Below, piece after piece: positions 25,849-33,820 of a stretch of 56,335 nt of DNA. Each line of letters opens with the position of its first letter. The stretch's first letter is position 1. The notes under the pieces were generated by a model. That model saw only the letters and a program-made list of their open reading frames with translations, ran no database searches and was not told the DNA's origin. The translations under genes were made by a program, and so were the position numbers. Source of the stretch: Treponema sp. (lineage in GTDB: Bacteria; Spirochaetota; Spirochaetia; Treponematales; Breznakiellaceae); assembly GCA_031275035.1 (NCBI GenBank), contig JAISPH010000145.1:1-56335 (forward strand). Direction: 5' to 3'.

Positions 25849-26988
25849 TTAACGCTCTATACCGGCGGACAAGATCCTGTCGTACATGGCCATCAGCTTT
25901 TCCGCCGCTTCATCCCAGGAAAATAATTTTATCCGCTCCAGCCCCTTTCTGACGAGGCTTTCCCGCAGGACCCCGTCCCGGGCGATTGCTCCCATAGCTT
26001 CGGCAAAGGCCTCAACATCCAGAGGATTTTCGATCACCGCCGCCGCATCTCCCACGATCTCCGGTATCGCAAAGGCGGCGCTGGTAATGACCGGACAGCC
26101 CGCCGCCATAGCCTCCACATTGGGCATACCGAACCCTTCCGCCAGGGATGGAAAGACAAAAAAGTCCGCGGCGGCCAGCAGCTCTCCCGCTTCATCCTCA
26201 CTGATAAACCCCGGAGTAATGAGCCGCCCGGAAATCCCCAGAGCCGCCGCCCGGTCCGCCACTTTGGGACCGTCCCAGCCTTTGCCGGCGCAGACCAGAC
26301 GGTGGTCCAGGCCCGTTTTTTTTACAAAGACCGCAAAGGCTTCAAGCAGAACCCATGGATTTTTCCGCTCCGAAAAGCGGCTGATATGAAAGGCGTACCT
26401 GCCGGAGACGCCGTACTTTTTAAGGGAACCCAGATCCTCCCGGTCCCGAAGGCGGTACTCCCGGGATATGCCGTTATAGGCCACAGTTATGCGTCCGGGC
26501 TTGACCCGGAAATGCCTGACCATATACTGTTTTGTGGCGTTTGAAACGGTCAAAATGCCGTCCATTTTACGGGCAAAGAGAGGAACCAGTTTCCTTTCGT
26601 GGAACATCTCAAGGGGGCTGAAAAACCGGGGGATCAGGAGCTGTTCTACCCCATGGATCGTAGCGGCCTTTTTATTGGGTACCAGCCAGATTGGGGCGTA
26701 GATAGTGAGGGGCGTATAGTGAACCAGATCAAAGCGTTCCTTTCTCAGGATCATTATGGCCCTCAGGGGGTTCCGGGGAATGATCAGCTCCCTGACGCGT
26801 TTATAGATGACATTTTCACTTGGTTTGTAATGAATGAAAGTAAAATCATATCGTTTTGAAAGGGGTCTTGCTCCGTTAAGGTCCAGTATTTTGGCCATTA
26901 TCTCATTAAGATGATGACCGGAACCGGAATTCCACGCATCAAGCTGCTTGGTAAACACGGCGATACGCCGGACGGAAGAAGGGGGCAT
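25849..26988 (-). CDS. GT4 family glycosyltransferase
   Basis: The only gene of the polysaccharide region on the - strand. The N-terminal domain has the loop GSGHHLNEIM. IHGVEQLLIPRF and LTVSNATKQYM lie in the middle. The donor domain has FHISRFSERKNPWVLLEAF, FFVFPSLAEGFGMPNVEAMAAGCPVI and the usual acidic pair. Similar to mannosyl/rhamnosyl transferases, but donor unknown. It is divergent from wbaP (90 bp between starts) and convergent with the GT4 gene at 24390. Confidence 0.88.
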   Translation of the reverse strand: MPPSSVRRIAVFTKQLDAWNSGSGHHLNEIMAKILDLNGARPLSKRYDFTFIHYKPSENVIYKRVRELIIPRNPLRAIMILRKERFDLVHYTPLTIYAPIWLVPNKKAATIHGVEQLLIPRFFSPLEMFHERKLVPLFARKMDGILTVSNATKQYMVRHFRVKPGRITVAYNGISREYRLRDREDLGSLKKYGVSGRYAFHISRFSERKNPWVLLEAFAVFVKKTGLDHRLVCAGKGWDGPKVADRAAALGISGRLITPGFISEDEAGELLAAADFFVFPSLAEGFGMPNVEAMAAGCPVITSAAFAIPEIVGDAAAVIENPLDVEAFAEAMGAIARDGVLRESLVRKGLERIKLFSWDEAAEKLMAMYDRILSAGIER

Positions 26989-27079
26989 ATCCCCATTTTA
27001 CCCGGCCTTGAGGGGGCTAACAAGTCCCGTTTAAGTTTGGAACCTTGTACAAAACCGCTTTTTCCTTCATACTTAGGTC

Positions 27080-28522
27080 ATGCTTTTAAGAGAATATGAA
27101 AGTTGGTACAAAACCAGATACCACCGGACCAGTTCTTCCCTGACCGCCACGGCCCTGATTATTTCCGACCTGTTCGCGGTGCTGATCTCCTTCGGAATTG
27201 GCTTTTTTCTGGTCAATCTCTACGATATTCATGCGATTAACTTTAAGTCCTTTATAACCTATTCTCCCTATCTCCCCATTTTCATTATAATCTTTTATTT
27301 TCTGCACCTCTATCCGGGGATTTCCCTGGCTCCCGCCGAAGAACTGCGGCGTTTTTCCATCGGCGCCCTGATTGTCTACGGCGGCATAGTCCTCTCCCGC
27401 TATATCGAACACCGCAGCTATGACGCCGTTTCCATCGCTTTTATTCTAAGCTTTATCTTCTCTCCCATACTGCTGATCCTTTTCCGCAGTCTCATGCGGT
27501 ACCTGCTCGGCGTAACCAAGCTTGGCGGCATTCCTGCGGTTATTTTCGGCAGCGGGACAACCAGCCGTGTTCTGGTGGACCGCCTTTTTAATAAAAACGA
27601 AGCCGGCTATATTCCGGTCCTCATCCTTGATGACGATCCCGGCAGTGAAGAGGATTACCGGGGGATTCCCATTATCCACGATACCGGCCTGGGGCCGGAG
27701 ATCGTCAAAAAATTCCACATAAAAATGGCCATCATAGCCATGCCGGAACTGAGCAGCAAGAGGCTGGCCCATCTTCTTAACCAGTCGGCTTCGGCCTTCA
27801 GATATAATGTGCTGATCCCGGATTTTTTCGGCGTTACCAACATCTGGGCTACAATCCGGGACTTTGACGGCATCCTCGGCTTTGCCACAAGCCACAAGCT
27901 CAAGATGGGCTGGAACATGGCCCTCAAGCGATGCATGGATCTGGCCATTGTTATCCTGGGGGGAATCATCGTTTCTCCGGCGCTGATCCTTATCGCCCTG
28001 CTGGTAAAGCTTACCTCTCCGGGGCCGGTTCTCTACGGCCAAACGAGGATAGGCATAAACAACAGCCGCTTTAAGGCCTATAAATTCCGGTCCATGGTGG
28101 TTGATGCGGAGGAACGGTTAAAGGCGCTGCTTGAATCGGACCCGGCGGCCAGGGAACAGTGGGAGTCGGATCACAAATTAAAGAGGGATCCCAGAATAAC
28201 GGGGATCGGACAATTTTTAAGAAAAACAAGCCTTGATGAATTCCCCCAGCTTATCAATATTTTGAAGGGCGAGATGAGCCTGGTCGGTCCCCGGCCCATT
28301 GTAGATGATGAAATAAAAAAATACGGCGAAGATTTCAGCCGTATTTTTTCGGTTAAGCCCGGATTGTCGGGACTCTGGCAGGTTTCGGGACGTTCCGATA
28401 CGGATTACGCTTCCCGGGTTGCCTTTGACACCTACTACCTCCAGAACTGGTCCGTATGGCTCGATCTCTGGGTACTGTACAAAACGGTGGGGGTGGTGTT
28501 CCGGGGCAGAGGAGCGTATTGA
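27080..28522 (+). CDS. wbaP: Undecaprenyl-phosphate sugar phosphotransferase (WbaP type)
   Basis: Starts glycan assembly by moving a hexose-1-phosphate from UDP-sugar to undecaprenyl phosphate. Four N-terminal helices (about residues 20-140) precede a Rossmann-like central domain (AVIFGSGTTSRVLVDRL). A re-entrant helix and the C-terminal catalytic domain follow: KRCMDLAIV, SPGPVLYGQTRIG, FKAYKFRSM, RKTSLDEFPQLINILKGEMSLVGPRP and KPGLSGLWQVSGRS, including the conserved Asp-Glu pair of SLDEFPQ. The full length (480) fits WbaP. It is coupled with the next gene in TGATG. Confidence 0.92.
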   Translation: MLLREYESWYKTRYHRTSSSLTATALIISDLFAVLISFGIGFFLVNLYDIHAINFKSFITYSPYLPIFIIIFYFLHLYPGISLAPAEELRRFSIGALIVYGGIVLSRYIEHRSYDAVSIAFILSFIFSPILLILFRSLMRYLLGVTKLGGIPAVIFGSGTTSRVLVDRLFNKNEAGYIPVLILDDDPGSEEDYRGIPIIHDTGLGPEIVKKFHIKMAIIAMPELSSKRLAHLLNQSASAFRYNVLIPDFFGVTNIWATIRDFDGILGFATSHKLKMGWNMALKRCMDLAIVILGGIIVSPALILIALLVKLTSPGPVLYGQTRIGINNSRFKAYKFRSMVVDAEERLKALLESDPAAREQWESDHKLKRDPRITGIGQFLRKTSLDEFPQLINILKGEMSLVGPRPIVDDEIKKYGEDFSRIFSVKPGLSGLWQVSGRSDTDYASRVAFDTYYLQNWSVWLDLWVLYKTVGVVFRGRGAY

Positions 28523-29301
28523 TGATCGGAAAAACGGCGTTCCTGCTGATATGGCTGCCGGCGTTTTCCCTGGCCGCTCAAACCCGTTCCTTTAACGATA
28601 TTTTTCCTGCTGTCAGCGCGGAACAGCGGGCGAGGGTTTTTTCCCCCGACGGTTATATTGAATCCGATGAAGCCTCCGCGGGTTTGAAGCTGAGGCCCTC
28701 CACCGCTTCCGGGCTGCAGGTTGCCAATGTGGTGCAGGCTAAAAATCCCTCCTTCTTTGTGGAATCTCTCCTGGTCATTCCCTTTAACGGCGCCGGCAGC
28801 GCCCCGAATCTGCTGGACGCCTACAATGCTCTGGGGAGGGTGCGGAATTTAAAGGGCCGGCTCTACCATTCTTCGACCCGCGGCGGCGACATTCCCCTCT
28901 TTGAGGATGCAACCCGCATTGAAAGCGAAAAAAAAACATCTCCCATCCCGGACCCGCCCGGCGCCCATTACATCCCCCCGCCGGAAACCGTGTATTTCCG
29001 CCTCAAAGACGCCAACTTCGGCAATTCCTACTACCGTACCGACATCCGAGCAGATCAGCGGGGGCTCTTTTATCGCCTGACCAATTTTAGAAATCTTTCC
29101 TACGGAATTATTCCGGTTATCAGGGAAGAAAAATTTATCACCCACCTGTACGTGGAACCCATTGCCGAAGGACTGATGATCTACAGCGTTTCCGGCGCCG
29201 ATGTATCAAACTTTATCTCTTCCCGGATAAACGTCAGCTCCGCAATACGGAAGCGGGTGGAGGTAATCATCGACTGGCTGGTGGACGAGGTAAAGAACTG
29301 A
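28522..29301 (+). CDS. Secreted conserved spirochaete protein (DUF6675-like)
   Basis: A signal peptide of about 20 residues (MIGKTAFLLIWLPAFSLAAQ) ends in a plausible cleavage site. The mature part has NALGRVRNLKGRLYHSSTRGG, YYRTDIRADQRGLFYRLTNF and GLMIYSVSGADVSNF. I associate this pattern with the DUF6675 family seen in treponemes; that assignment is from memory. The ATG overlaps the wbaP stop (TGATG), so it belongs to the same transcript. Function unknown; probably periplasmic or outer-membrane associated. Confidence 0.7.
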   Translation: MIGKTAFLLIWLPAFSLAAQTRSFNDIFPAVSAEQRARVFSPDGYIESDEASAGLKLRPSTASGLQVANVVQAKNPSFFVESLLVIPFNGAGSAPNLLDAYNALGRVRNLKGRLYHSSTRGGDIPLFEDATRIESEKKTSPIPDPPGAHYIPPPETVYFRLKDANFGNSYYRTDIRADQRGLFYRLTNFRNLSYGIIPVIREEKFITHLYVEPIAEGLMIYSVSGADVSNFISSRINVSSAIRKRVEVIIDWLVDEVKN

Positions 29302-29311
29302 CGGGGACAGG

Positions 29312-29341
29312 TTGACAGGTTCCGGCGCTTTCCGGTATCAT
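29312..29341 (+). promoter_or_regulatory. Sigma-70 promoter of the tRNA-Gly gene
   Basis: TTGACA (29312-29317), an 18-bp spacer, and TATCAT (29336-29341). The tRNA begins 10 bases after the -10 box, as expected for a stable-RNA promoter. The promoter lies between the stop of the secreted protein gene and the tRNA. Confidence 0.8.
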
Positions 29342-29350
29342 TGCCTCAAT

Positions 29351-29422
29351 GCGGCTGTCGTATAACGGCTATTACCCCAGCCTTCCAAGCTGGAGACGAG
29401 GGTTCAACTCCCTTCAGCCGCT
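29351..29422 (+). tRNA. tRNA-Gly (TCC)
   Basis: The acceptor arm GCGGCTG (29351-29357) pairs with CAGCCGC (29415-29421), with T as discriminator. The anticodon stem CCAGC/GCTGG encloses loop CTTCCAA, anticodon TCC at 29394-29396. The T arm has GAGGG-TTCAACT-CCCTT. CCA is not encoded. It reads GGA and GGG codons. Confidence 0.96.
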
Positions 29423-29442
29423 CTCGTCCGGTTTTTATCAAC

Positions 29443-30249
29443 TTAATCCCGAATCCGGTAAAGGCCCCCCTTCTCCGCTACTATGGAATCTTTTTTCAGG
29501 GCATCCAGAGCCTTGTAGAGCCTTTCCGGTTCCGCCCCGGTACGGCGGACCAGTTCTTCTGCGGCGGCCGGTCCCTGAGACACGAGAGACCTGACCAGGG
29601 CGCCCCGCAACTGGCGAAAGGAACCTTCAAATCTGGACTGCCTGGCATAGTGAGCGCTTTTTCTGCTTGGATCGGGGATAAGTTTTTTGAGGGCGGCGCC
29701 GTAATCCATAAGAGCCCAGTACCATTTCCGGGGATTCCGCCGGTCAAGGGAAGCTTCCAGAACCGGAAAGAGTTCCGCATCGGCTACTTCTCCGGCGTCC
29801 TGAAAAAAGAAGTGGATCACCGCGGTCCTGATATTGGTCTCGATAAACACCGAAGGATAATTATAGGCAAAACAGGCGACGGCCCCTGCGGTATAGGCGC
29901 CTATCCCCGGCAGGGGAAGAAGCCTCTCCGGGGTCCGGGGAACTGCGCCGCCGTATTCCTCTGTGATTATCCGGGCGCATTCTTTAAGATTTTTTCCCCG
30001 GCGGTTATACCCAAGGCCGCTCCATTCCCGGAGCGTCTCTTCCAGGGAGGCGGCGGCAAGATCCGCCGGGGCAGGCCAGCGTTTAAGCCAGCGTTCCCAG
30101 TAGGAAACGACCCGGCCCGTCTGGGTCTGCTGAAGCATGAACTCCGAGACCAGAACCCCCCAGGGGCTGGGCCGCTGCCGCCAGGGAAAACTCCGCCCCG
30201 CCCTCCTGTAATTAGCGTAGACAGCCGTTTTGAATTCCGCCGTATCCAT
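29443..30249 (-). CDS. MutY-like HhH-GPD DNA glycosylase without Fe-S cluster
   Basis: Base-excision repair glycosylase. SFPWRQRPSPWGVLVSEFMLQQTQ matches MutY and keeps its catalytic Glu. LPGIGAYTAGAVACFAY is the helix-hairpin-helix. Where MutY has 'LDGNVkRV' with the key Asp, this protein has IETNIRTAV, with Glu. The four-cysteine iron-sulphur site is absent, and the C-terminus ends in a short winged-helix-like segment (residues 215-268) instead of the Nudix-like domain. A clade of such proteins is often named A/G-specific adenine glycosylase. The start ATG overlaps the stop of an IS relic (TAATG). Confidence 0.78.
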   Translation of the reverse strand: MDTAEFKTAVYANYRRAGRSFPWRQRPSPWGVLVSEFMLQQTQTGRVVSYWERWLKRWPAPADLAAASLEETLREWSGLGYNRRGKNLKECARIITEEYGGAVPRTPERLLPLPGIGAYTAGAVACFAYNYPSVFIETNIRTAVIHFFFQDAGEVADAELFPVLEASLDRRNPRKWYWALMDYGAALKKLIPDPSRKSAHYARQSRFEGSFRQLRGALVRSLVSQGPAAAEELVRRTGAEPERLYKALDALKKDSIVAEKGGLYRIRD

Positions 30250-30623
30250 TAAGATCCTGTCTGCGAATATTCCCGCCTAAAACCCCGCCGGTACAACCAG
30301 GGCCTGTACCCCAACCGGCGGAACATCCTCTCCACTTCGTTCCGCCCCGTATACATCGCTTTCTCATACTCCCGCCAATGACCCGGCTCTTTTTCAGAGA
30401 TACCGCCGGACATATCCCCTATTCCTCCCGCAAGGTGGAACACTCGTTCCAGGACACCGCTTGCAGCCCAGTGGCTGTTATGGACATAGCCGGTATGCCA
30501 GGGACCAAACGAGGCGAAGAACGCACGCCATGTACAGCTATTTTTGCAGATATAAAGGATTGCGTCAAGGAAACGGTTGTCACCGGCTTTTATATTCTCC
30601 CGTTGTACGGAGAAGAGAGGGCG
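30249..30623 (-). pseudogene. IS5-family transposase relic with internal deletion
   Basis: An open frame without a start codon. Its first half, DNRFLDAILYICKNSCTWRA then FGPWHTGY and ASGVLERVFHLAG, corresponds to the DUF4096 N-terminal part of IS5-family transposases ('WRdlPe.FGpW..vy.rf..W...Gv.er.f'). Its end, KAMYTGRNEVERMFRRL, corresponds to the C-terminal 'R..vEr.F.rlK' block. The DDE core between them is missing, so the relic joins the two ends of the transposase. The last 20 codons are replaced by hairpin-bearing DNA (CCGCCGGT 30285-30292 with ACCGGCGG 30314-30321). Non-functional. Confidence 0.75.
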
Positions 30624-30651
30624 TTAGGCCGCTTTTTCCAAGATCCTGTCT
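30251..30651. repeat. 12-bp direct repeats flanking the IS relic
   Basis: AAGATCCTGTCT occurs at 30251-30262 and again at 30640-30651, in the same orientation, bracketing the transposase relic. The copies may mark the borders of the inserted segment or be partners for its excision. They are too long for the usual IS5-family target duplication. Confidence 0.7.
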
Positions 30652-30653
30652 CA

Positions 30654-30723
30654 AATAAAGATACCCCGGGACAGACCGAAGCAAGCGCGGACCGAAGATC
30701 CGATGCTTGCCGGTATCTTTATT
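30654..30723. repeat. 70-bp nested palindrome containing GGGGTATC (copy f, - strand)
   Basis: Outer arms AATAAAGATACC (30654-30665) and GGTATCTTTATT (30712-30723) match over 12 bp. Inside, GCAAGC (30681-30686) pairs with GCTTGC (30705-30710), and CGGA (30688-30691) with TCCG (30699-30702). On the - strand the right side reads CCGGGGTATCTTTATT, the signature of the hairpin family. The following stretch to 30846 has GTTTATCTGT twice but no gene. Confidence 0.75.
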
Positions 30724-30846
30724 AAACAGGGATGCGGTATGACAAAATAAACGTCATGATTTCCGCGTTTATCTGTCCCGGTTTATCTGTTTCGCCTCGT
30801 ATTTTACCGCCGCCTGTTTTTTGGTTCCCCGTTGTGCGAACAGATC

Positions 30847-31383
30847 CTAGAGATCCTGTTTCATCCTGTTGATGATCAATTCGGCGATCTGCGGGGGGTC
30901 TATATCATCGGTATCAATGATAAGATCCGCAAAATGGTAATCGTCATTGTCTATTTGATAAATTCTCTTGTACCGCTCCCGATCCTGCCTGTCCCGTTCC
31001 TCCGTAAAAGCCGCCACCTCCTCGAGGCTTCCCCCTTCACGTTTTACAATGCGCCCGGCCCGGGTCGTCGCCCTGGCCCTGAGGTACACCTTGAGATCCG
31101 CCTCGGGGAGCATCCAGATGGCCAGGCGGGAACCAAGCACGCAGCCCCCCGCTTCCCGGGCAAGGCTGACTTGCCGGCTGTCCACTTCTCTGTCCCAGGA
31201 ATCATCCCGCGCCGCCAGGACCAGCACCTCCGGAAGGGAAAGGCCCTTTTCCTCCGCCAGGGATCTAAAGGTAAAATTGATGAACCGCAGGCCCAGGCTC
31301 TCCGCCGTCAGTCTGCTTACGGTGGTATTGCCGCAGCCGCTCTTCCCCGATATGGCTATCCTTATGCTTCCAGGTTCCTTCAC
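30847..31383 (-). CDS. cmk: Cytidylate kinase-like P-loop kinase
   Basis: The N-terminal IRIAISGKSGCGNTT is a Walker A loop of the CMP-kinase type. GLRFINFTFRSLAEEKGL resembles the substrate region of the archaeal/spirochaete short Cmk (cytidylate kinase-like family), followed by the lid RERYKRIYQID and DLIIDTDDI. Length 178 is shorter than bacterial Cmk (about 225), as in the Cytidylate_kin2 group. The start overlaps the yicC stop (ATGA). It probably phosphorylates CMP/dCMP; another nucleotide substrate is possible. Confidence 0.8.
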   Translation of the reverse strand: MKEPGSIRIAISGKSGCGNTTVSRLTAESLGLRFINFTFRSLAEEKGLSLPEVLVLAARDDSWDREVDSRQVSLAREAGGCVLGSRLAIWMLPEADLKVYLRARATTRAGRIVKREGGSLEEVAAFTEERDRQDRERYKRIYQIDNDDYHFADLIIDTDDIDPPQIAELIINRMKQDL

Positions 31384-32246
31384 TCCACATTCCTTAACTG
31401 TTCCCGAATATTCTCCAGGGCATCCTTCATTTCCACCACCGCCCGGCTGACCTCCAGCAGGGGCGTCTTGGAACCAATCGTATTGATCTCCCGGTTTATT
31501 TCCTGACAGAGAAAATCCAGCTTCTTTCCGGGGCTGGAGTTCCGTTCGGCCTCCGCCCGGAATTCCCCCAGATGAGACCGGAGCCGGGAGATCTCTTCGG
31601 AGATAGTATACTTCATCAGAAGTACCGCCGTTTCCGCAAGAATACGGTTTTCATCGATCCCGGACCCCATCAGTTCGGTAAAACGGCTCTTCAGATTTTC
31701 CCGTATCGCCGCATCCTGGACCGGCCTCAGGGCGGACACAGTTTCTACCGAGGATTCGAGGACCGCAATGTGGGAAAAGATATCCTCCTGGGTATGCTTC
31801 CCCTCCCGGATCCGCTCGGCGTCGAAACGGTCCGCGGCGGAACGGAGAACCGGTTCAATGCAGTTCCAGTACCGCTCGTCGTCCCGGTTTTTTTCTATTT
31901 CCAGCACCCCTTCCTGGCCGAGGAGGAGGGAAAGATCCGGCTTTTTATCAAGGCCGAAGGTCCGGGCCAGGGCGGCTATGGCCTCATAATAGGCCTTTGC
32001 CGCGGCAAGATTTACCAAAACGGAGACCGCCGCATTGCGTTCCTTGAACCGTATCCCAACCTCGACCTTGCCCCGCCTGCACCGGGCGGCCATATAGTCC
32101 CGTATCCTTGATTCCAGGGATGAAAGGTAGGGGGGAAGATATACAAAAATTTCAAGAAAGCGGCTGTTGTACCCCTTGATCTCCACGGACAGGGTAAATT
32201 CATCATCCTGCCTTTCCTCAAATCCGTAGCCGGTCATGCTCTTCAA
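31380..32246 (-). CDS. yicC: YicC family endoribonuclease
   Basis: Full-length YicC/YloC protein. It opens MKSMTGYGFEERQ, then SVEIKGYNSRFLEIFVYLPP (matching 'E.rsVNhRyle..~.lP'), RCRRGKVEV, and ends with KKLDFLCQEINREINTIGSK and VVEMKDALENIREQLRNVE, the conserved C-terminal domain. Members cleave RNA as hexamers and affect small-RNA turnover in other bacteria. Coupled with the kinase downstream. Confidence 0.94.
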   Translation of the reverse strand: MKSMTGYGFEERQDDEFTLSVEIKGYNSRFLEIFVYLPPYLSSLESRIRDYMAARCRRGKVEVGIRFKERNAAVSVLVNLAAAKAYYEAIAALARTFGLDKKPDLSLLLGQEGVLEIEKNRDDERYWNCIEPVLRSAADRFDAERIREGKHTQEDIFSHIAVLESSVETVSALRPVQDAAIRENLKSRFTELMGSGIDENRILAETAVLLMKYTISEEISRLRSHLGEFRAEAERNSSPGKKLDFLCQEINREINTIGSKTPLLEVSRAVVEMKDALENIREQLRNVE

Positions 32247-32297
32247 AAAAACTCCTCCAGGATGCAGAGTCCCGCTATTGCGTTATTCAGGATTCTT

Positions 32298-33773
32298 TCA
32301 GACGCTAAACGAAGCTCCGGCCGGCGGTCCGCCGTTTTTGGATTCCCCCTGATAGTACTCCAACAGGGCCCTGCCGAGTTTCCAGTTATCCCCGGCTCCC
32401 AGGGTAAGAAACAGATCCCCCCCCCGGAGCATTCCCTTCAGCATATCGAAGGCCTCCAGGGGTTCCTCCACATAGTACGTGTTGTCCCGGCGCTCCCCGG
32501 TTTTTTCAAAAAGGGTACGGCCCGTAACGCCCCCCTGATACTGTTCTCTGGCGGAGGCGTAGATCCTGTGGAGGATAAGCACATCGGCTTTGCCAAAGGC
32601 TCCGGCGAAGCGATCCAGAAGGGACGCGGTCCTGGTATAGGTATGGGACATAAAACTAACAACCAGCCTGCGCCCGGGGTAGAATTCCTTCAACCCCGCC
32701 AGGGTGGTTTCTATGGCGGTAGGATGATGGCCGTAATCGTCCATAAAGAGAATGCCCCCCGCTTCACCAAGAAGTTCGGAACGCCTTCTTGAACCGGTAA
32801 ATTCTTCCAGGGCCCGGCGCGCCCCTTCCCGTCTTTCCTCATTCCACCCGCCGTATTCCCGCTCCACCAAGGAAGATGTCAAGGCCAGGGCCGCCGCCGC
32901 ATTGAGGGCGCTGTGCCGGCCTGGTATCCTGAGCCGGAGTTCCCTGGGAAAGCCCCGAAGCTTCATCACGATACGCTCGCCGGCGATGCGGAAGTCCCCG
33001 ATCCCGAAGGGGCCGGGAGCGCCGAAGCCGTAGGGAACGAAGGACGGATCCTGACGCTCCCCCTTGAGGATCCGCGCCGTTTCCGCCGCGCCGGGATCAT
33101 CGGCGCAGTAGATAAGTTCCCCCCCCGGGGGGAGAAGCCGGACATAGTCGAGAAACGCGTCCCGGATTGATTCATAGGTGGGAAAAAAGTCCTGGTGATC
33201 GCTTTCCACGCTAGTCAGTACGATGCGCCTGGGATGAAACGAAAGAAAGTGCCTGCGGTATTCGCAGGTCTCCGCCACAAAATAGGCGTCCCCCAGGCTG
33301 AGGGTGGAACGGCCCCCAAAGGAACCTACGGCGCTCCCCGCCAGAACCCGGACGGGCAGTCCCGCCCCCCGGACAAGGGAACCTGTCATGGCGGTGGCGG
33401 TGGTCTTGCCGTGAACCCCGGCAATGCCGGAGGAATCAAAGGCCGCTGAATAGGCCCCCAGGGCGTCGCCGTACCGTAAAACGGGCAGGCCCCGCCGGCG
33501 GGCTTCGGCCATTTCGGGGTTGGCCTCAAAGGTATAGGCCGCGGAGTGAATCACCAGATCCGTATCGGCGGGGATGTGATCCGGCTCGAAGGATTCATAA
33601 TAGGGAATACCCAGTTCCCGGAGAATGGCGTCGGTATAAAACACTTCCGCCGTATCGGAACCGGAAACACGGAGCCCGGAGTTATGCAGAAGTTCCGCCA
33701 GGGCGCATACGCCCGTACCCTTGATGCCGATACAGTAGACCTTTTTGCCTTTGCCGAAGCTTATCCCGCTCAC
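32298..33773 (-). CDS. murC: UDP-N-acetylmuramate--L-alanine ligase
   Basis: Adds L-Ala to UDP-MurNAc in peptidoglycan synthesis. The Rossmann N-domain has IGIKGTGVCALAELLHNSG. The ATP loop is AGVHGKTTATAM. ESDHQDFFPTYESI, GRHSALNAAAALA and DDYGHHPTAIETTLAGL follow, all Mur-ligase blocks. The length, 491, is normal. It starts with GTG. Its gene is divergent from folC with 47 bp between the starts. Two C/G runs (C9 near 32417 and C8G6 near 33119) lie in conserved Gly/Pro codons and are not disruptive. Confidence 0.93.
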   Translation of the reverse strand: MSGISFGKGKKVYCIGIKGTGVCALAELLHNSGLRVSGSDTAEVFYTDAILRELGIPYYESFEPDHIPADTDLVIHSAAYTFEANPEMAEARRRGLPVLRYGDALGAYSAAFDSSGIAGVHGKTTATAMTGSLVRGAGLPVRVLAGSAVGSFGGRSTLSLGDAYFVAETCEYRRHFLSFHPRRIVLTSVESDHQDFFPTYESIRDAFLDYVRLLPPGGELIYCADDPGAAETARILKGERQDPSFVPYGFGAPGPFGIGDFRIAGERIVMKLRGFPRELRLRIPGRHSALNAAAALALTSSLVEREYGGWNEERREGARRALEEFTGSRRRSELLGEAGGILFMDDYGHHPTAIETTLAGLKEFYPGRRLVVSFMSHTYTRTASLLDRFAGAFGKADVLILHRIYASAREQYQGGVTGRTLFEKTGERRDNTYYVEEPLEAFDMLKGMLRGGDLFLTLGAGDNWKLGRALLEYYQGESKNGGPPAGASFSV

Positions 33774-33820
33774 ATTCTCACTGTATTGAAAAGACCGGGC
33801 TTTTTCAACATGCTCATGGC

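Noticed and set aside
25871..25881. AAGATCCTGTC as a third copy of the direct repeat around the IS relic
   Set aside because: It lies inside the GT4 coding sequence and encodes ordinary residues (DRILS); an 11-base match by chance is plausible.
29341..30252. 303-codon + strand frame over the MutY-like gene
   Set aside because: Antisense shadow; its start overlaps the tRNA gene.
32417..33132. C9 and C8G6 runs in murC as further phase-variation tracts
   Set aside because: They encode conserved Gly-Gly and Pro-Pro-Gly-Gly residues in an intact G+C-rich essential gene; similar runs occur in ruvA and hexokinase.
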